Source: Sphingobacteriaceae bacterium
GTDB lineage: Bacteria > Bacteroidota > Bacteroidia > Sphingobacteriales > Sphingobacteriaceae
Direction: 5' to 3'
Assembly (NCBI GenBank): GCA_024645045.1
Contig: JAHEGO010000068.1
Location: forward strand, 62,001 to 126,000
Length of the DNA stretch: 64,000 nucleotides
The notes beneath the pieces were generated by a model, which ran no database searches, had not been told where the DNA came from, and was given only the letters and a program-made list of their open reading frames with translations. Below, in pieces: positions 9,025 through 18,299 of the stretch; within the stretch, counting starts at the first letter, position 1; each line of letters begins with the position of its first letter. A program made the translations under genes and the position numbers.

Positions 9025-10455
9025 CTACTTGATAACGCTCACTTTAATCGTATTTGTGCGCCCACTTCGACCAATTGGGGTACTAGCTGTATTGACAATT
9101 ACATTGCCTTTTTTCACCAATTTATGTTTTTTCAAAATTTCATTTACATCCAAAATGGTTTGGTCGGTACTGACAAATTTATCATAGTAATATCCTCTTA
9201 CTCCCCATACTAAACTCAGGGTGCACAATAATGATTGGTTGGTTGTAAAAATCAAAGTCAATGCTTTAGGTCTATGACTTGAAATTTTAAATGCAGTATA
9301 ACCAGAGTGAGTCATAGATGCAATGCCTACTGCATCGTTTTGTTGTGCAATAATACATGCTGTATAACAAACCGTGTCTGAAAGAAAAGTGGGAGAATTT
9401 TTTGCAGGACTGTGCATTTGTTCATATGGATAGCTAGTGCTTTCCACTTTATGAATAATTTGTTGCATAGCAGAAATTACTTCAACAGGATATGCTCCTA
9501 CCGAAGTCTCTCCGCTCAACATTACCGCATCGGCACCATCTAATACAGAGTTGGCCACATCATTTACTTCTGCACGAGTGGGTCTTGCATTGGTAATCAT
9601 GCTTTCCATCATTTGTGTAGCAATAATTACGGGCTTTGCTTGTTCCATGCATTTCTTAGCAATCATTTTTTGTATGATTGGTAAATCTTCCATTGGACAT
9701 TCCACCCCAAGATCTCCGCGGGCAACCATTACAGCATCTGTTGCGGCAATAATCGCGTCAATATTTTTTAATGCTTCTGGTTTCTCGATTTTAGCAATTA
9801 CCCTCGAAGTACTACCTCTTTTTTTGATAATTTCTTTTAGTTCGGTAATATCTTTCGTTTCTCTAACAAACGATAAGCCAATCCATTCAATATTGTGTTT
9901 TAATATAAAATCTAAATCTTTTAAATCTTTAGGTGTTAAGCTTGGAATAGAAACCTTGGTGTCTGGTAAATTCACTCCTTTGTTAGATGAAAGAATTCCA
10001 CCATAAATTACTTTCACTTTTACCGCATCTTTTTTATTTGTTTCTAAAACTTTGAATTGAAGTTTACCATCATCTAATAAAATAGTTTCGCCTGCTTTTA
10101 CATCTTTTGGGAATGCTTGGTAAGAAATATAAAGTTTCTCACCATTACCAATACAAGCTTTGGTGGTCATGGTTAAAATTTGGTTCTTTTTTAATAATAC
10201 CCCATTGTTTTCCATTTCACCCACTCTAATTTTTGGTCCTTGTAAATCTGCAAGGATTCCAACATGGGTTTTGTGTTTTTTATTTATCTCACGAATAGTT
10301 TGAATTAACTTTAAAAGATCTTCGTGTTTACCATGAGAAAAATTAATTCTGCAGATATCCATTCCAGCTTTGATCATTTTTAATAATACTTCTTTTGAAG
10401 AAGAAGCAGGACCAAGCGTTGCTACAATTTTTGTTCTGTTATGGTAATTTTTCAT
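9025..10455 (-). CDS. pyk: Pyruvate kinase
   Basis: This 476-residue enzyme makes pyruvate and ATP from phosphoenolpyruvate and ADP at the end of glycolysis. The start ATG at 10455 gives MKNYHNRTKIVATLGPASSS, the family's usual N-terminus; the frame extends upstream only to a TTG at 10470. Visible features are ICRINFSHG, the active-site stretch VIAKIEKPEALKNIDAI, VMVARGDLGVE, the PVIIATQMMESMI segment, ARPTRAEVNDVANSVLDGADAVMLSGETSVG, and a complete C-terminal domain ending GRSGRTNTIKVSVIK. Length is normal for the family. It has its own promoter, and its product feeds the pyruvate dehydrogenase encoded elsewhere in the window. Confidence 0.96.
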   Translation of the reverse strand: MKNYHNRTKIVATLGPASSSKEVLLKMIKAGMDICRINFSHGKHEDLLKLIQTIREINKKHKTHVGILADLQGPKIRVGEMENNGVLLKKNQILTMTTKACIGNGEKLYISYQAFPKDVKAGETILLDDGKLQFKVLETNKKDAVKVKVIYGGILSSNKGVNLPDTKVSIPSLTPKDLKDLDFILKHNIEWIGLSFVRETKDITELKEIIKKRGSTSRVIAKIEKPEALKNIDAIIAATDAVMVARGDLGVECPMEDLPIIQKMIAKKCMEQAKPVIIATQMMESMITNARPTRAEVNDVANSVLDGADAVMLSGETSVGAYPVEVISAMQQIIHKVESTSYPYEQMHSPAKNSPTFLSDTVCYTACIIAQQNDAVGIASMTHSGYTAFKISSHRPKALTLIFTTNQSLLCTLSLVWGVRGYYYDKFVSTDQTILDVNEILKKHKLVKKGNVIVNTASTPIGRSGRTNTIKVSVIK

Positions 10456-10501
10456 GTTCGATTTATTCAATTATTGGATGAATGTACGGCTAATTATTTT
10501 T

Positions 10502-10534
10502 CAAAATTAACTTTTTTATTTAAAAGTGTAGCAA
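10502..10534 (-). promoter_or_regulatory. pyk promoter
   Basis: Minus-strand TAATTTTG (10509-10502) is a perfect TAnnTTTG, with TTG at 10534-10532 22 bases upstream. The predicted leader is about 42 bases. It lies between pyk and the IPExxxVDY gene. Confidence 0.55.
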
Positions 10535-10540
10535 GTACAC

Positions 10541-10963
10541 TTAGAAAATCAAAAAGTTGTCTCTTGATTTTAAGCTATAGGGGTCAATAGCGTAAGCCGT
10601 TTGAATAATGTCTATTTGATTTAATGCTCTAATGAAATCTTTTTCATCTTGCGTATTCATCATTAAGGTTGAAAGTATGAAAAAATCAATTTCTTTTATT
10701 TCGGGAGCCAGGTAGCCACTGATGTTATTGTTGGGTAATAAATAAAGGCTGCTTTCTAATTCTTCAATAATATGCCTGTAAGAAGCAATTTCATAGCGTT
10801 CGCCCTGTTCATTAAAAATGGGCAAATCATTCTCTTCACGATGAAAATTAAGGCCTAAATACTTATTGATGAACCAACAAAGTCTATAATCTCTGCAATT
10901 TGCAGAGATGGCTATTAGATTAAAGTCATATTCAGGCTCAATTCTTAAGATTTTTTTGCTCAA
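10541..10963 (-). CDS. IPExxxVDY family protein (conserved Bacteroidota, unknown function)
   Basis: This is a protein of about 140 residues of the Bacteroidota family named for its IPExxxVDY-like motif, seen here as APEIKEIDFF. Other conserved stretches are FNLIAISANCRDYRLCWFINKYL near the N-terminus and IDIIQTAYAIDPYSLKSRDNFLIF at the C-terminus. No enzymatic or membrane signature is visible. No in-frame ATG exists at the N-terminus; the TTG at 10963 gives MSKKILRIEPEYDFNL, which best matches my recollection of where the family begins. A further upstream TTG at 11014 would add 17 residues. The position between pyk and divergent acpP is the same as I recall in other Bacteroidota. The function is unknown. 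Confidence 0.75.
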   Translation of the reverse strand: MSKKILRIEPEYDFNLIAISANCRDYRLCWFINKYLGLNFHREENDLPIFNEQGERYEIASYRHIIEELESSLYLLPNNNISGYLAPEIKEIDFFILSTLMMNTQDEKDFIRALNQIDIIQTAYAIDPYSLKSRDNFLIF

Positions 10964-11058
10964 CTTCTTGCTAATTAATTTGTCTAAAATATAAAAAAAC
11001 CATACTATTGACAAAATAAACGCTTAAAATAGCGCCTAAATCAAGGAAAAAATAAAAG

Positions 11059-11090
11059 TTTGATTATTTGTTATAATATTTTTTTCTTTG
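11059..11090 (+). promoter_or_regulatory. acpP promoter
   Basis: TTTG (11059-11062), then 20 bases, then TTTCTTTG (11083-11090), which matches TAnnTTTG at all but one position. The leader to the acpP ATG is about 30 bases. Confidence 0.55.
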
Positions 11091-11123
11091 CACTAAATTA
11101 GTAAAACCTTAAAAATTAAAATT

Positions 11124-11360
11124 ATGTCAGATATTGCATCAAGAGTAAAGGCAATTATTGTAGAAAAATTAGGTGTTGATGAAAGTGAAGTTACACCAGA
11201 AGCAAGTTTTACAAACGACTTAGGTGCCGATTCATTGGACACTGTAGAGTTAATCATGGAATTCGAAAAAGAATTTAACGTAGCTATTCCTGACGAACAA
11301 GCTGAAACTATCGGTACAGTTGGTCAAGCAGTTTCTTATTTAGAAAAAAACGTTAAGTAA
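11124..11360 (+). CDS. acpP: Acyl carrier protein
   Basis: This 78-residue acidic protein carries growing fatty acyl chains on a phosphopantetheine arm. The attachment motif [10 protein letters not shown] is present with the modified serine at residue 37. The protein is full length for the family (77 to 80 residues). It is followed after 8 bases by fabF, whose product elongates the chains it carries. The lipid A acyltransferases LpxA and LpxD, encoded 30 kb downstream, would also use it as acyl donor. Confidence 0.98.
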   Translation: MSDIASRVKAIIVEKLGVDESEVTPEASFTNDLGADSLDTVELIMEFEKEFNVAIPDEQAETIGTVGQAVSYLEKNVK

Positions 11361-11368
11361 TCATCTTA

Positions 11369-12619
11369 ATGGAACTTAAAAGAGTAGTAGTTACAGGGTT
11401 AGGCGCATTAACTCCGATTGGAAATACTGTTCCAGAATTCTGGAATAATTTAATAGCCGGAGTTAGTGGAGCTGGCCCTATTACTCGTTTTGATGCTTCA
11501 AAATTCAAAACACGTTTTGCATGTGAGTTGAAAAATTTCAATCCAGAAGATTTCATGGATAGAAAAGAAGCTAGAAAACTAGATCCTTTTGTACAGTATG
11601 CTATGGCATCTGTTGATGAAGCGGTAAAAGATGCAAAGATTGATTTTACAACTTTAAATCCTGATAGAGCTGGAGTAATCTGGGGATCAGGTATTGGAGG
11701 TTTAAGAACTTTCATTGATGAAATTACCGATTTCAATAAAGGAGATGGTACTCCAAGATTTAATCCATTCTTTATTCCTAAAATGATTATAGATATTGCT
11801 CCAGGGCATATTTCTATAAAGTACGGGCTTAGAGGTCCAAATTTTGCAACCGTTTCGGCTTGTGCATCTTCTACCAATGCTATTATTGACGCTTATAATT
11901 ACATAAGATTAGGTATGGCAGATTTAATGGTTGCAGGTGGTTCCGAGGCAGGTGTTAACGAAGCATCTGTAGGCGGATTCAACGCGATGCATGCACTCTC
12001 AACCAGAAATGATTCACCAGAAACTGCTTCAAGACCATTTGATCTTGACAGAGAGGGTTTTGTTATTGGCGAAGGCGCTGGCGCATTAATTTTAGAAGAA
12101 TACCAACATGCCATTAACCGTGGTGCTACCATTTATGCAGAAATTGCAGGTGGTGGAATGTCGGCTGATGCAAATCATATTACTGCTCCACATCCAGAGG
12201 GCTTAGGTGCATTAAACGTAATGAAAAATGCATTGAATGATGCTAACATGACGCCTCAAGACATTGATTACATTAATGTTCACGGTACGTCTACTCCACT
12301 TGGTGATATCAGTGAAGCAACTGCAATTATCAGATTATTTGGTGAGCGTGCATTTGAAGTCAACATTAGCTCAACCAAATCGATGACGGGACATTTACTT
12401 GGTGCCGCGGGAGTTATAGAAACAATTGCTTCTATACTTTCTGTGAAAAACAATATTATTCCTCCAACCATCAATCACTTCACAGACGATCCTCAATTTG
12501 ATACACGATTGAATCTTACTTTTAACAAAGCGCAACACAGAGAAGTTCGTGCTGCATTGAGTAATACATTTGGATTCGGCGGTCATAACGCTTCTGTAAT
12601 TGTAAAAAAGTTTGACTAA
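11369..12619 (+). CDS. fabF: 3-oxoacyl-[acyl-carrier-protein] synthase II
   Basis: This 416-residue condensing enzyme extends acyl-ACP with malonyl-ACP in fatty acid synthesis. The Cys-His-His triad is visible: C165 in TVSACASSTN, H305 in VHGTSTPLGD and H342 in KSMTGHLLGAAG. The ends (MELKRVVVTGLGALTPIGNT and NTFGFGGHNASVIVKKFD) are typical, and the length is normal. It lies 8 bases after acpP and 72 bases before rnc, in the widely conserved order acpP-fabF-rnc, so co-transcription is likely. Confidence 0.97.
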   Translation: MELKRVVVTGLGALTPIGNTVPEFWNNLIAGVSGAGPITRFDASKFKTRFACELKNFNPEDFMDRKEARKLDPFVQYAMASVDEAVKDAKIDFTTLNPDRAGVIWGSGIGGLRTFIDEITDFNKGDGTPRFNPFFIPKMIIDIAPGHISIKYGLRGPNFATVSACASSTNAIIDAYNYIRLGMADLMVAGGSEAGVNEASVGGFNAMHALSTRNDSPETASRPFDLDREGFVIGEGAGALILEEYQHAINRGATIYAEIAGGGMSADANHITAPHPEGLGALNVMKNALNDANMTPQDIDYINVHGTSTPLGDISEATAIIRLFGERAFEVNISSTKSMTGHLLGAAGVIETIASILSVKNNIIPPTINHFTDDPQFDTRLNLTFNKAQHREVRAALSNTFGFGGHNASVIVKKFD

Positions 12620-12691
12620 TTTCTTTACATTAAATTCTTTAGCTTTTTTTACAAAGTCTAAACCTTCTATCAAGGTTCAATCAGTTTTTAT

Positions 12692-13420
12692 ATGCCAATA
12701 GGGTTTTTAAAACTATATACTTCACCAGACCGTAAAGAACTTCAAGCTCTCAGAAATATCCTCGGCTTTACCCCAGGAAATTATTCGCTTTATCGATTGG
12801 CATTAAGACATAAATCTGTTGCCAATGATATCAAAAACAAGGGAATTAAAAATAGTAATGAACGCCTAGAGTTTTTAGGAGATGCTATATTGGGCTCAGT
12901 TGTAGCCGAAGTGCTATTCAAAAAATTTCCTTATAAAGATGAAGGATTTTTAACTGAAATGCGTTCAAAGGTTGTAAACAGAACACACCTTAACCAGCTT
13001 TCTAAAAAAATGGGAATTGCAGATCTCATTGACTATGATGCTAAAATTACCAATCAAGGAAATAAAAATTCTTCCTTATTTGGTGATGCGTTTGAAGCAA
13101 TGATTGGTGCTATTTATTTAGATAAAGGATATCGTGTAACCCAACAATTTATCATCAACAGAATTTTAAATACGCATGTTGATATAGCACAACTCGAACA
13201 AACTGAATCTAATTACAAAAGCAGGTTGTTAGAGTGGGCGCAAAAAGAAAACAAAGAAGTCGTTTTTGAAGTTGTGGAAGATAAAGCACTTGGTCAATCA
13301 AGATTGTTTAGCGTAAGAGTCCTGATCGATGGCATTGACACCGGCTTGGGACAAGATTACAGTAAAAAGAATGCAGAAAAAAATGCTGCTGAAAAAGCAT
13401 GTTTATATTTAAATATTTAA
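12692..13420 (+). CDS. rnc: Ribonuclease III
   Basis: This 242-residue enzyme cleaves double-stranded RNA, including rRNA precursors. The RNase III signature NERLEFLGD spans residues 56-64 with catalytic E60 and D64. The second acidic pair is D132 and E135 in GDAFEAMIGAIYLDKG. A double-stranded RNA-binding domain fills the C-terminus from about residue 175 (NYKSRLLEWAQK) to the end (KKNAEKNAAEKACLYL). The start codon is the ATG at 12692. It is the third gene of the acpP-fabF-rnc block and sits 1 base before plsC. Confidence 0.96.
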   Translation: MPIGFLKLYTSPDRKELQALRNILGFTPGNYSLYRLALRHKSVANDIKNKGIKNSNERLEFLGDAILGSVVAEVLFKKFPYKDEGFLTEMRSKVVNRTHLNQLSKKMGIADLIDYDAKITNQGNKNSSLFGDAFEAMIGAIYLDKGYRVTQQFIINRILNTHVDIAQLEQTESNYKSRLLEWAQKENKEVVFEVVEDKALGQSRLFSVRVLIDGIDTGLGQDYSKKNAEKNAAEKACLYLNI

Positions 13421-13421
13421 G

Positions 13422-14174
13422 ATGAGAAAATTAGCAGGCGCCATATATTTAATTTATAGTCTGTCTGTTTTTTTTGCTGTCATGCTTTTATTATTACCTT
13501 TTATTATTCTTTTTACATTTTTTCCGAGTACAACTTCTTATAATTTAATATTTCAGACTATTCGTTTGTGGTCTTGGTTAGTCATGACCATTATTGGTAT
13601 TAAAATAAATACGGTTGAAAACCCAACTTGGGAAAAAAACCAATCATATATTTACATTGGTAACCATGGCTCTTATTTAGATGCACCTGCTGTAATCCTA
13701 TCTACACCTACTATTTTCAAGCCATTAGGGAAAATTGAGATGGCAAAATTTCCAATCTTTGGTTGGATATATAAGCAGGTTGTGATCATGGTTGATCGCA
13801 GCAATAAAGAAAGTAGAGCAGCTAGCGTTGCTGCATTAAAAGAACAAATAAATGCGGGCATGTCTATTTTGCTTTTTCCAGAAGGCACTATGAATACGAC
13901 AGATAATTTGTTGAAAGATTTTTATGATGGCGCTTTTAAAATTTCTATTGAAACGAGAACACCTATTGCTCCTATGTTATTATTGAACGCAAAAAAAATG
14001 CTTCCTCGAAAAAGCCCACTCATGGTGAATCCTGGCATTTTACATGTAATGTGCGCAGATATTATTTATCCAAAAAATTACACGTTGGATGATGTCGAGG
14101 AATATAAGAAAGAAGTATTCGAAGCAATGAAAAATCAACTCATTCAATTTCAAAACTATGGGAAAATCTACTAA
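13422..14174 (+). CDS. plsC: 1-acyl-sn-glycerol-3-phosphate acyltransferase
   Basis: This 250-residue membrane-bound enzyme adds the second acyl chain to lysophosphatidic acid to make phosphatidic acid. The acyltransferase motif HX4D is seen in GNHGSYLD, and the substrate motif in LLFPEGTMN. Two hydrophobic segments lie within the first 60 residues, consistent with membrane attachment. It starts 1 base after rnc and overlaps the next gene by 17 bases, so it belongs to the same operon as the fatty acid genes acpP and fabF. Confidence 0.9.
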   Translation: MRKLAGAIYLIYSLSVFFAVMLLLLPFIILFTFFPSTTSYNLIFQTIRLWSWLVMTIIGIKINTVENPTWEKNQSYIYIGNHGSYLDAPAVILSTPTIFKPLGKIEMAKFPIFGWIYKQVVIMVDRSNKESRAASVAALKEQINAGMSILLFPEGTMNTTDNLLKDFYDGAFKISIETRTPIAPMLLLNAKKMLPRKSPLMVNPGILHVMCADIIYPKNYTLDDVEEYKKEVFEAMKNQLIQFQNYGKIY

Positions 14175-15057
14175 GGTACATCTTGCTTTATTTCTTGTTG
14201 CGTTAATATATGCTGCAACTTTTTCCATAGCAAAAGAAGTTATGCCGCACTACATAAAGCCAATGGGGCTAATAACTATAAGGGTTTGGGGTGCTGTGTC
14301 TTTATTATGGGTAACACACGCATTGTTTATTAAAGAATCTATTCATGGTAAAAAAGATTTTTTAATGTTATTAAAGTGTGCAGTATTTGGAGTAGCAGCT
14401 AATATGTTATTGTTTTTTAAAGGACTTGCAATTACAACACCAATTAATGCAGCTATTTTAATGGTTACTACTCCATTGTTTGTAGCTTTTTTCTCCTTCT
14501 TTATACTAAACGAAAAAGCAACTAAATTAAAAATAATTGGATTGTGTTTTGGTGTAATAGGTGCAGTATTATTATTGGTTGGTCCGTCCCTATCCTTTAA
14601 TTCTAGTACGTTATGGGGCGATTTAATGGTAATGTCAAATGCCATTATCTACGCATACTATTTAATTATTGCGAAACCTTTATTACATAAATACACGCCA
14701 ATAACAGTTATCAAATGGACATTTTTCTTTGGCGGATTACTTGTTATCCCATTTGGATTTTCAGATTTAAATGAAGTACAATGGAATTTAATTCCTAATA
14801 CAATTTGGTCTGCTATTTTATTTTTAATTGTAGGAGCAACTTATATTACTTATGTTTTAAATGCTTGGGCTCTGAGAAATGCTAATTCAACATTGGTTGG
14901 CGCATACATTTATTTGCAACCTGTTTTGGCCACAATCATTGCAGTTGCGATAGGCAAAGACACCCTTACTATTCCAAAAGCACTGTTTTCACTATTGATT
15001 TTTATTGGGGTATATCTAGTAGGGATGCCTAGTGCAGCCAAAACTAGCGAAAAGTAA
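14158..15057 (+). CDS. EamA/DMT family transporter
   Basis: This 299-residue integral membrane protein has about ten hydrophobic segments arranged as two repeated EamA units of five helices, typical of the drug/metabolite transporter superfamily. Recognisable stretches include the GLITIRVWGAVSLLW helix of the first half and the conserved second-half pattern ANSTLVGAYIYLQPVLATIIA. The substrate cannot be told from sequence; relatives export amino acids or other metabolites. It overlaps plsC by 17 bases, which suggests translational coupling. The function assignment is limited to family. Confidence 0.85.
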   Translation: MGKSTKVHLALFLVALIYAATFSIAKEVMPHYIKPMGLITIRVWGAVSLLWVTHALFIKESIHGKKDFLMLLKCAVFGVAANMLLFFKGLAITTPINAAILMVTTPLFVAFFSFFILNEKATKLKIIGLCFGVIGAVLLLVGPSLSFNSSTLWGDLMVMSNAIIYAYYLIIAKPLLHKYTPITVIKWTFFFGGLLVIPFGFSDLNEVQWNLIPNTIWSAILFLIVGATYITYVLNAWALRNANSTLVGAYIYLQPVLATIIAVAIGKDTLTIPKALFSLLIFIGVYLVGMPSAAKTSEK

Positions 15058-15100
15058 AATTGATAAAACTTAAATTTCTATCTTTATAAAAAAAACAATA

Positions 15101-15979
15101 ATGATAAAGTCAATGACTGGCTATGGTTTAGCCACAACAGAATATCAAAATAAAAAAATCAATGTTGAAATAAGATCATTGAATAGTAAATTTTTAGAGT
15201 TGTTGGTTAAACTTCCTAAAATTTACAACGATAAGGAAAATGCAATTAGAACCATTTGTGGTAAGCAAATCGAAAGAGGTAAGGCTTCTGTAATTTTTGT
15301 AATTGAAAATACCAGTGAAGAAGTATCGCCAAATTCAACATTAAATATTCCTTTATTTCATGCATATTATAATCAGTTAAAAGAACTTGCAGATTCGTTA
15401 AATGCTGAAAATGCAAATATTTTTCACGAGACATTGGGAATTTCTGAAGTTTGGAATACCAGACAAGCGGAATTAAATGAAGACGAGTGGAATGCCATCA
15501 ATGATACGTTTTTAAAGGCTTTAGCGGCATTTAATACGTTTAGAGTAGATGAAGGACAAGTATTAGCTGCTGATATGTCAGTAAGAATTAAACTTATAAG
15601 TGATAGTATAAAAGAAATTGAACAATTAGCTAGTGCAAGAGTTCCTGCTATTAAGGAAAAATTGGAATTGATTTTAAAAGATGCGGTTGGGGCAAATAAT
15701 GTTGATCAAAATCGATTAGAGCAAGAGCTAATTTTTTATGCAGAAAAATACGATATCACAGAAGAAAAAATTAGATTGAAAAGCCATTGTGATTATTTTC
15801 TAAGCATAATGAAAGAACCAGAATCGAACGGTAAAAAATTAGGTTTTATTGCTCAAGAAATTGGCAGAGAAATAAACACCATGGGTTCAAAGGCAAACGA
15901 TGCGCAAATTCAAAAAATTGTGGTGGGGATGAAAGACGAATTAGAAAAAATTAAAGAGCAATTGTTAAACATATTATAA
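15101..15979 (+). CDS. yicC: YicC family endoribonuclease
   Basis: This 292-residue protein belongs to the YicC family, members of which have been shown to act as endoribonucleases. It opens with the characteristic MIKSMTGYGLATTEY and ISLNSKFLE-like segment (EIRSLNSKFLELLVKLP). It ends with the DUF1732 region: KSHCDYFLSIM, GKKLGFIAQEIGREINTMGSKANDAQIQKIVV in two adjoining parts. Length is normal. It begins a tight operon, 1 base before gmk, which is followed 1 base later by nadD. A near-consensus -7 element TATCTTTA is at 15079-15086. Confidence 0.93.
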   Translation: MIKSMTGYGLATTEYQNKKINVEIRSLNSKFLELLVKLPKIYNDKENAIRTICGKQIERGKASVIFVIENTSEEVSPNSTLNIPLFHAYYNQLKELADSLNAENANIFHETLGISEVWNTRQAELNEDEWNAINDTFLKALAAFNTFRVDEGQVLAADMSVRIKLISDSIKEIEQLASARVPAIKEKLELILKDAVGANNVDQNRLEQELIFYAEKYDITEEKIRLKSHCDYFLSIMKEPESNGKKLGFIAQEIGREINTMGSKANDAQIQKIVVGMKDELEKIKEQLLNIL

Positions 15980-15980
15980 A

Positions 15981-16550
15981 ATGAATTCTGGTAAATTGAT
16001 CATATTTTCTGCACCTTCTGGTGCCGGCAAAACAACTATAGTTAGGCATTTATTAGCAAAGTTTCCAAGTTTAAGCTTTTCTATATCTGCCACTACCAGA
16101 GCTAAAAGAGGCGCAGAAGTTGACGGTCACGATTATTATTTTATTTCAAAAGAAGACTTTTTGCATAAAGTGGCTAAACATGAATTTGCAGAATTTGAAG
16201 AAGTTTATGCAGGCACTTATTACGGAACATTAAAAAATGAAATTGAAAGAATTTGGGCAGCTGATAAACATGTTGTTTTTGATTTAGATGTTCAAGGTGG
16301 AATTAGGTTGAAAAAAAAATATAATGAAAATGCACTTTCAATTTTTGTAATGCCCCCATCTGTAGAGGTATTAGCTGAACGATTAAGCGATCGCGCAACC
16401 GATACCCCTGAAAAAATTGCAGAGCGTATCAATAAAGCAAAACATGAATTATCATTTTCATCTGAATTTGACATTATATTACCGAATGATGATTTAAGTG
16501 TTGCATGTGCTGCTGCGGAAAAAATAGTTGCAGATTTTATAAATTCGTAA
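15981..16550 (+). CDS. gmk: Guanylate kinase
   Basis: This 189-residue enzyme phosphorylates GMP to GDP. The P-loop SAPSGAGKTT is at residues 9-18. The GMP-binding segment FSISATTRAKRGAEVDGHDYYFISKEDF follows, and AEFEEVYAGTYYGT is the second substrate loop. VVFDLDVQGG and the lid region ERLSDRATDTPEKIAERI are also present. Length is normal. It is the middle gene of yicC-gmk-nadD, with 1-base gaps on both sides. Confidence 0.97.
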   Translation: MNSGKLIIFSAPSGAGKTTIVRHLLAKFPSLSFSISATTRAKRGAEVDGHDYYFISKEDFLHKVAKHEFAEFEEVYAGTYYGTLKNEIERIWAADKHVVFDLDVQGGIRLKKKYNENALSIFVMPPSVEVLAERLSDRATDTPEKIAERINKAKHELSFSSEFDIILPNDDLSVACAAAEKIVADFINS

Positions 16551-16551
16551 A

Positions 16552-17127
16552 ATGAGAGTTGGTCTATTTTTCGGTTCTTTTAATCCAATTCATATTGGAC
16601 ATCAAGTAATTGCTCAATATTTATTGAGTTTTACAGAATTAGAACAAATCTGGATCATTGTTTCGCCTCATAATCCCTTGAAGGATGCACAATCATTGAT
16701 TCACGCTTATGATCGATTGGAGATGTGCAAATTAGCCTTTGAGGATGAAGTGAATATTCAAGTAAAGGATATCGAATTACACTTACCACAGCCTTCCTAT
16801 ACTATTGATACACTAACTTATTTAGGTGAAAAATATCCACAGCATCAATTCTCATTAATTATGGGAGAAGACAATTTGTTGAATTTGTCTAAATGGAAAA
16901 ACTATGAATTGATTTTGCGTGATTATCAAATTTATGTTTATCCTAGAATCAATAGCAGTGGATCTCCGTTCTTAAGCCATCCTAATGTCAAGCTTACACA
17001 AACGCCAATTATGGAATTGTCTGCAAGCTTTATACGAAATGCTATTAAAGATAATAAAGCAATAAATTATTTTGTAGATAAAAAGGTTTTAACTTTTATA
17101 GCGTCTAAAAATCTATATAAACTATAG
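16552..17127 (+). CDS. nadD: Nicotinate-nucleotide adenylyltransferase
   Basis: This 191-residue enzyme transfers AMP to nicotinate mononucleotide in NAD synthesis. The nucleotidyltransferase motif GSFNPIHIGH lies at residues 8-17, and the C-terminal ELSASFIRNAI matches the ISSTxIR-type motif. The middle region MGEDNLLNLSKWKNYELI corresponds to the (G/M)xDN...WK segment of NadD. The 3' end overlaps the convergent glucosaminidase gene by 6 bases. Together with pnuC and the NadR-like kinase at 23-24 kb, it gives the window a de novo/Preiss-Handler step and a salvage step for NAD. Confidence 0.94.
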   Translation: MRVGLFFGSFNPIHIGHQVIAQYLLSFTELEQIWIIVSPHNPLKDAQSLIHAYDRLEMCKLAFEDEVNIQVKDIELHLPQPSYTIDTLTYLGEKYPQHQFSLIMGEDNLLNLSKWKNYELILRDYQIYVYPRINSSGSPFLSHPNVKLTQTPIMELSASFIRNAIKDNKAINYFVDKKVLTFIASKNLYKL

Positions 17128-17655
17128 ATCACCATTGGAGGTATCAATTGACATTTTATCGTACTGTTGTAAATTATACCTTTGAATGGTACTAATCAGT
17201 TGTTTTGCATAAGTCCTGCTAGATGCATAACCAGAGCGTTGTAGGCCTTTTGCCCAATGTATATAATCTTGTTTGCCGTACTTAAATAAAAAGCTGTATT
17301 TTTTATTATTAGTTAAAAAACTAGAGCGGTCTTTGTATGCTTCTTCTACTGTATTGTATTTTCTAAAGCAACGATTTCTTTTATTTCCATTTCTGTAGAA
17401 TCTTTTACCAGCCCAATTACTTGAACACCTTACACCAAAATGGTTATTTGCTTTCACTGCTAATTGACTAGTGCCATTAGCAGATTCGTGTAATGCTTGC
17501 GCTAAAGTAATACTTGCAGGTATTCCCGTTGATTCCATTTCTAAAATAGCTAGTTGGTGGTATTTAGCAATGTATTTTTCTGCAGCTGTAATTTTGGTTT
17601 GAGCCGCTGAAACTATTGGAAATAGTGCAATAAGAAGGAATAAATATTTTCTCAT
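17122..17655 (-). CDS. Secreted glucosaminidase-domain (peptidoglycan hydrolase) protein
   Basis: This 177-residue protein has a signal peptide (MRKYLFLLIALFPIVSAAQ) and a mannosyl-glycoprotein endo-beta-N-acetylglucosaminidase-like domain of the FlgJ/LytD type. The catalytic glutamate is probably that of ALHESANGTSQLA, followed by NNHFGVRC and a RKYNTVEEAYKDRSSFL segment. It probably cleaves peptidoglycan in the periplasm. The start ATG at 17655 abuts the stop of the O-methyltransferase gene upstream (17656), so the two are likely co-transcribed. The 3' end overlaps nadD. Confidence 0.88.
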   Translation of the reverse strand: MRKYLFLLIALFPIVSAAQTKITAAEKYIAKYHQLAILEMESTGIPASITLAQALHESANGTSQLAVKANNHFGVRCSSNWAGKRFYRNGNKRNRCFRKYNTVEEAYKDRSSFLTNNKKYSFLFKYGKQDYIHWAKGLQRSGYASSRTYAKQLISTIQRYNLQQYDKMSIDTSNGDL

Positions 17656-18297
17656 TTATTTTTTTCTAGCAATTAATAAACCATCTCTAATTGGGAATAA
17701 AACATTTTCAACTCTTTCATCTGATTGAACAAAAGCATTAAAATTTAAAATAGCTTGTGTGTCTTTATCTATTTTTTTTAGATCTGCAACTACTTTGCCA
17801 CTCCATAAAACATTGTCTGCAATGATATATCCACCTGGAGAAACGTGATCAAAAATCATATCATAATAATGTTGATAATTCTCTTTATCTGCATCTATGA
17901 ATACGATATCAAATTTTCCTTGAATTGTTTTTAAATAATTCATGGCATCGGCAATAACATATTCAATCTGATTTTTATAGATAGATTTATTAAAATATTT
18001 TCTTACTAGTTCTTCTAATTCCGCATTGATGTCTATGGTTAATAATTTACCTTCATTTGCCAATCCTTCAGCAAGACAAATTGCAGAATAACCCGTATAA
18101 GTGCCTATTTCTAATATATTTAACGGTCGAATCATTTTAGAAAGCATACTTAAAACCCTTCCTTGGAAATGACCAGAAATCATTCGAGGCATGAGTACTT
18201 TTAGGTTAGTTTCTCTATCGAGTTCTTGCAACAAAGTTGGTTCGTTGCTTGTGTGATCTGTTATGTAATTTGCAAGTTTTTGTTCTAAAAATTCCAT
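17656..18297 (-). CDS. Class I SAM-dependent O-methyltransferase
   Basis: This 213-residue protein is of the caffeoyl-CoA/catechol O-methyltransferase-like family. The SAM-binding motif I is ILEIGTYTGYSAICLAEGL, the acidic loop LLTIDINAELEEL, and the metal/catalytic region FDIVFIDADKENYQHYYD. A later metal-binding segment is GGYIIADNVLWSGKV. The substrate is unknown. It lies 2 bases after the M16 peptidase gene and directly before the glucosaminidase gene in a minus-strand run. Confidence 0.88.
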   Translation of the reverse strand: MEFLEQKLANYITDHTSNEPTLLQELDRETNLKVLMPRMISGHFQGRVLSMLSKMIRPLNILEIGTYTGYSAICLAEGLANEGKLLTIDINAELEELVRKYFNKSIYKNQIEYVIADAMNYLKTIQGKFDIVFIDADKENYQHYYDMIFDHVSPGGYIIADNVLWSGKVVADLKKIDKDTQAILNFNAFVQSDERVENVLFPIRDGLLIARKK

Positions 18298-18299
18298 GA

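Noticed and set aside
9551-10006. 151-codon open frame opposite pyk
   Set aside because: It lies wholly inside pyk on the other strand, has no family features, and pyk is unmistakable; it is a shadow frame.
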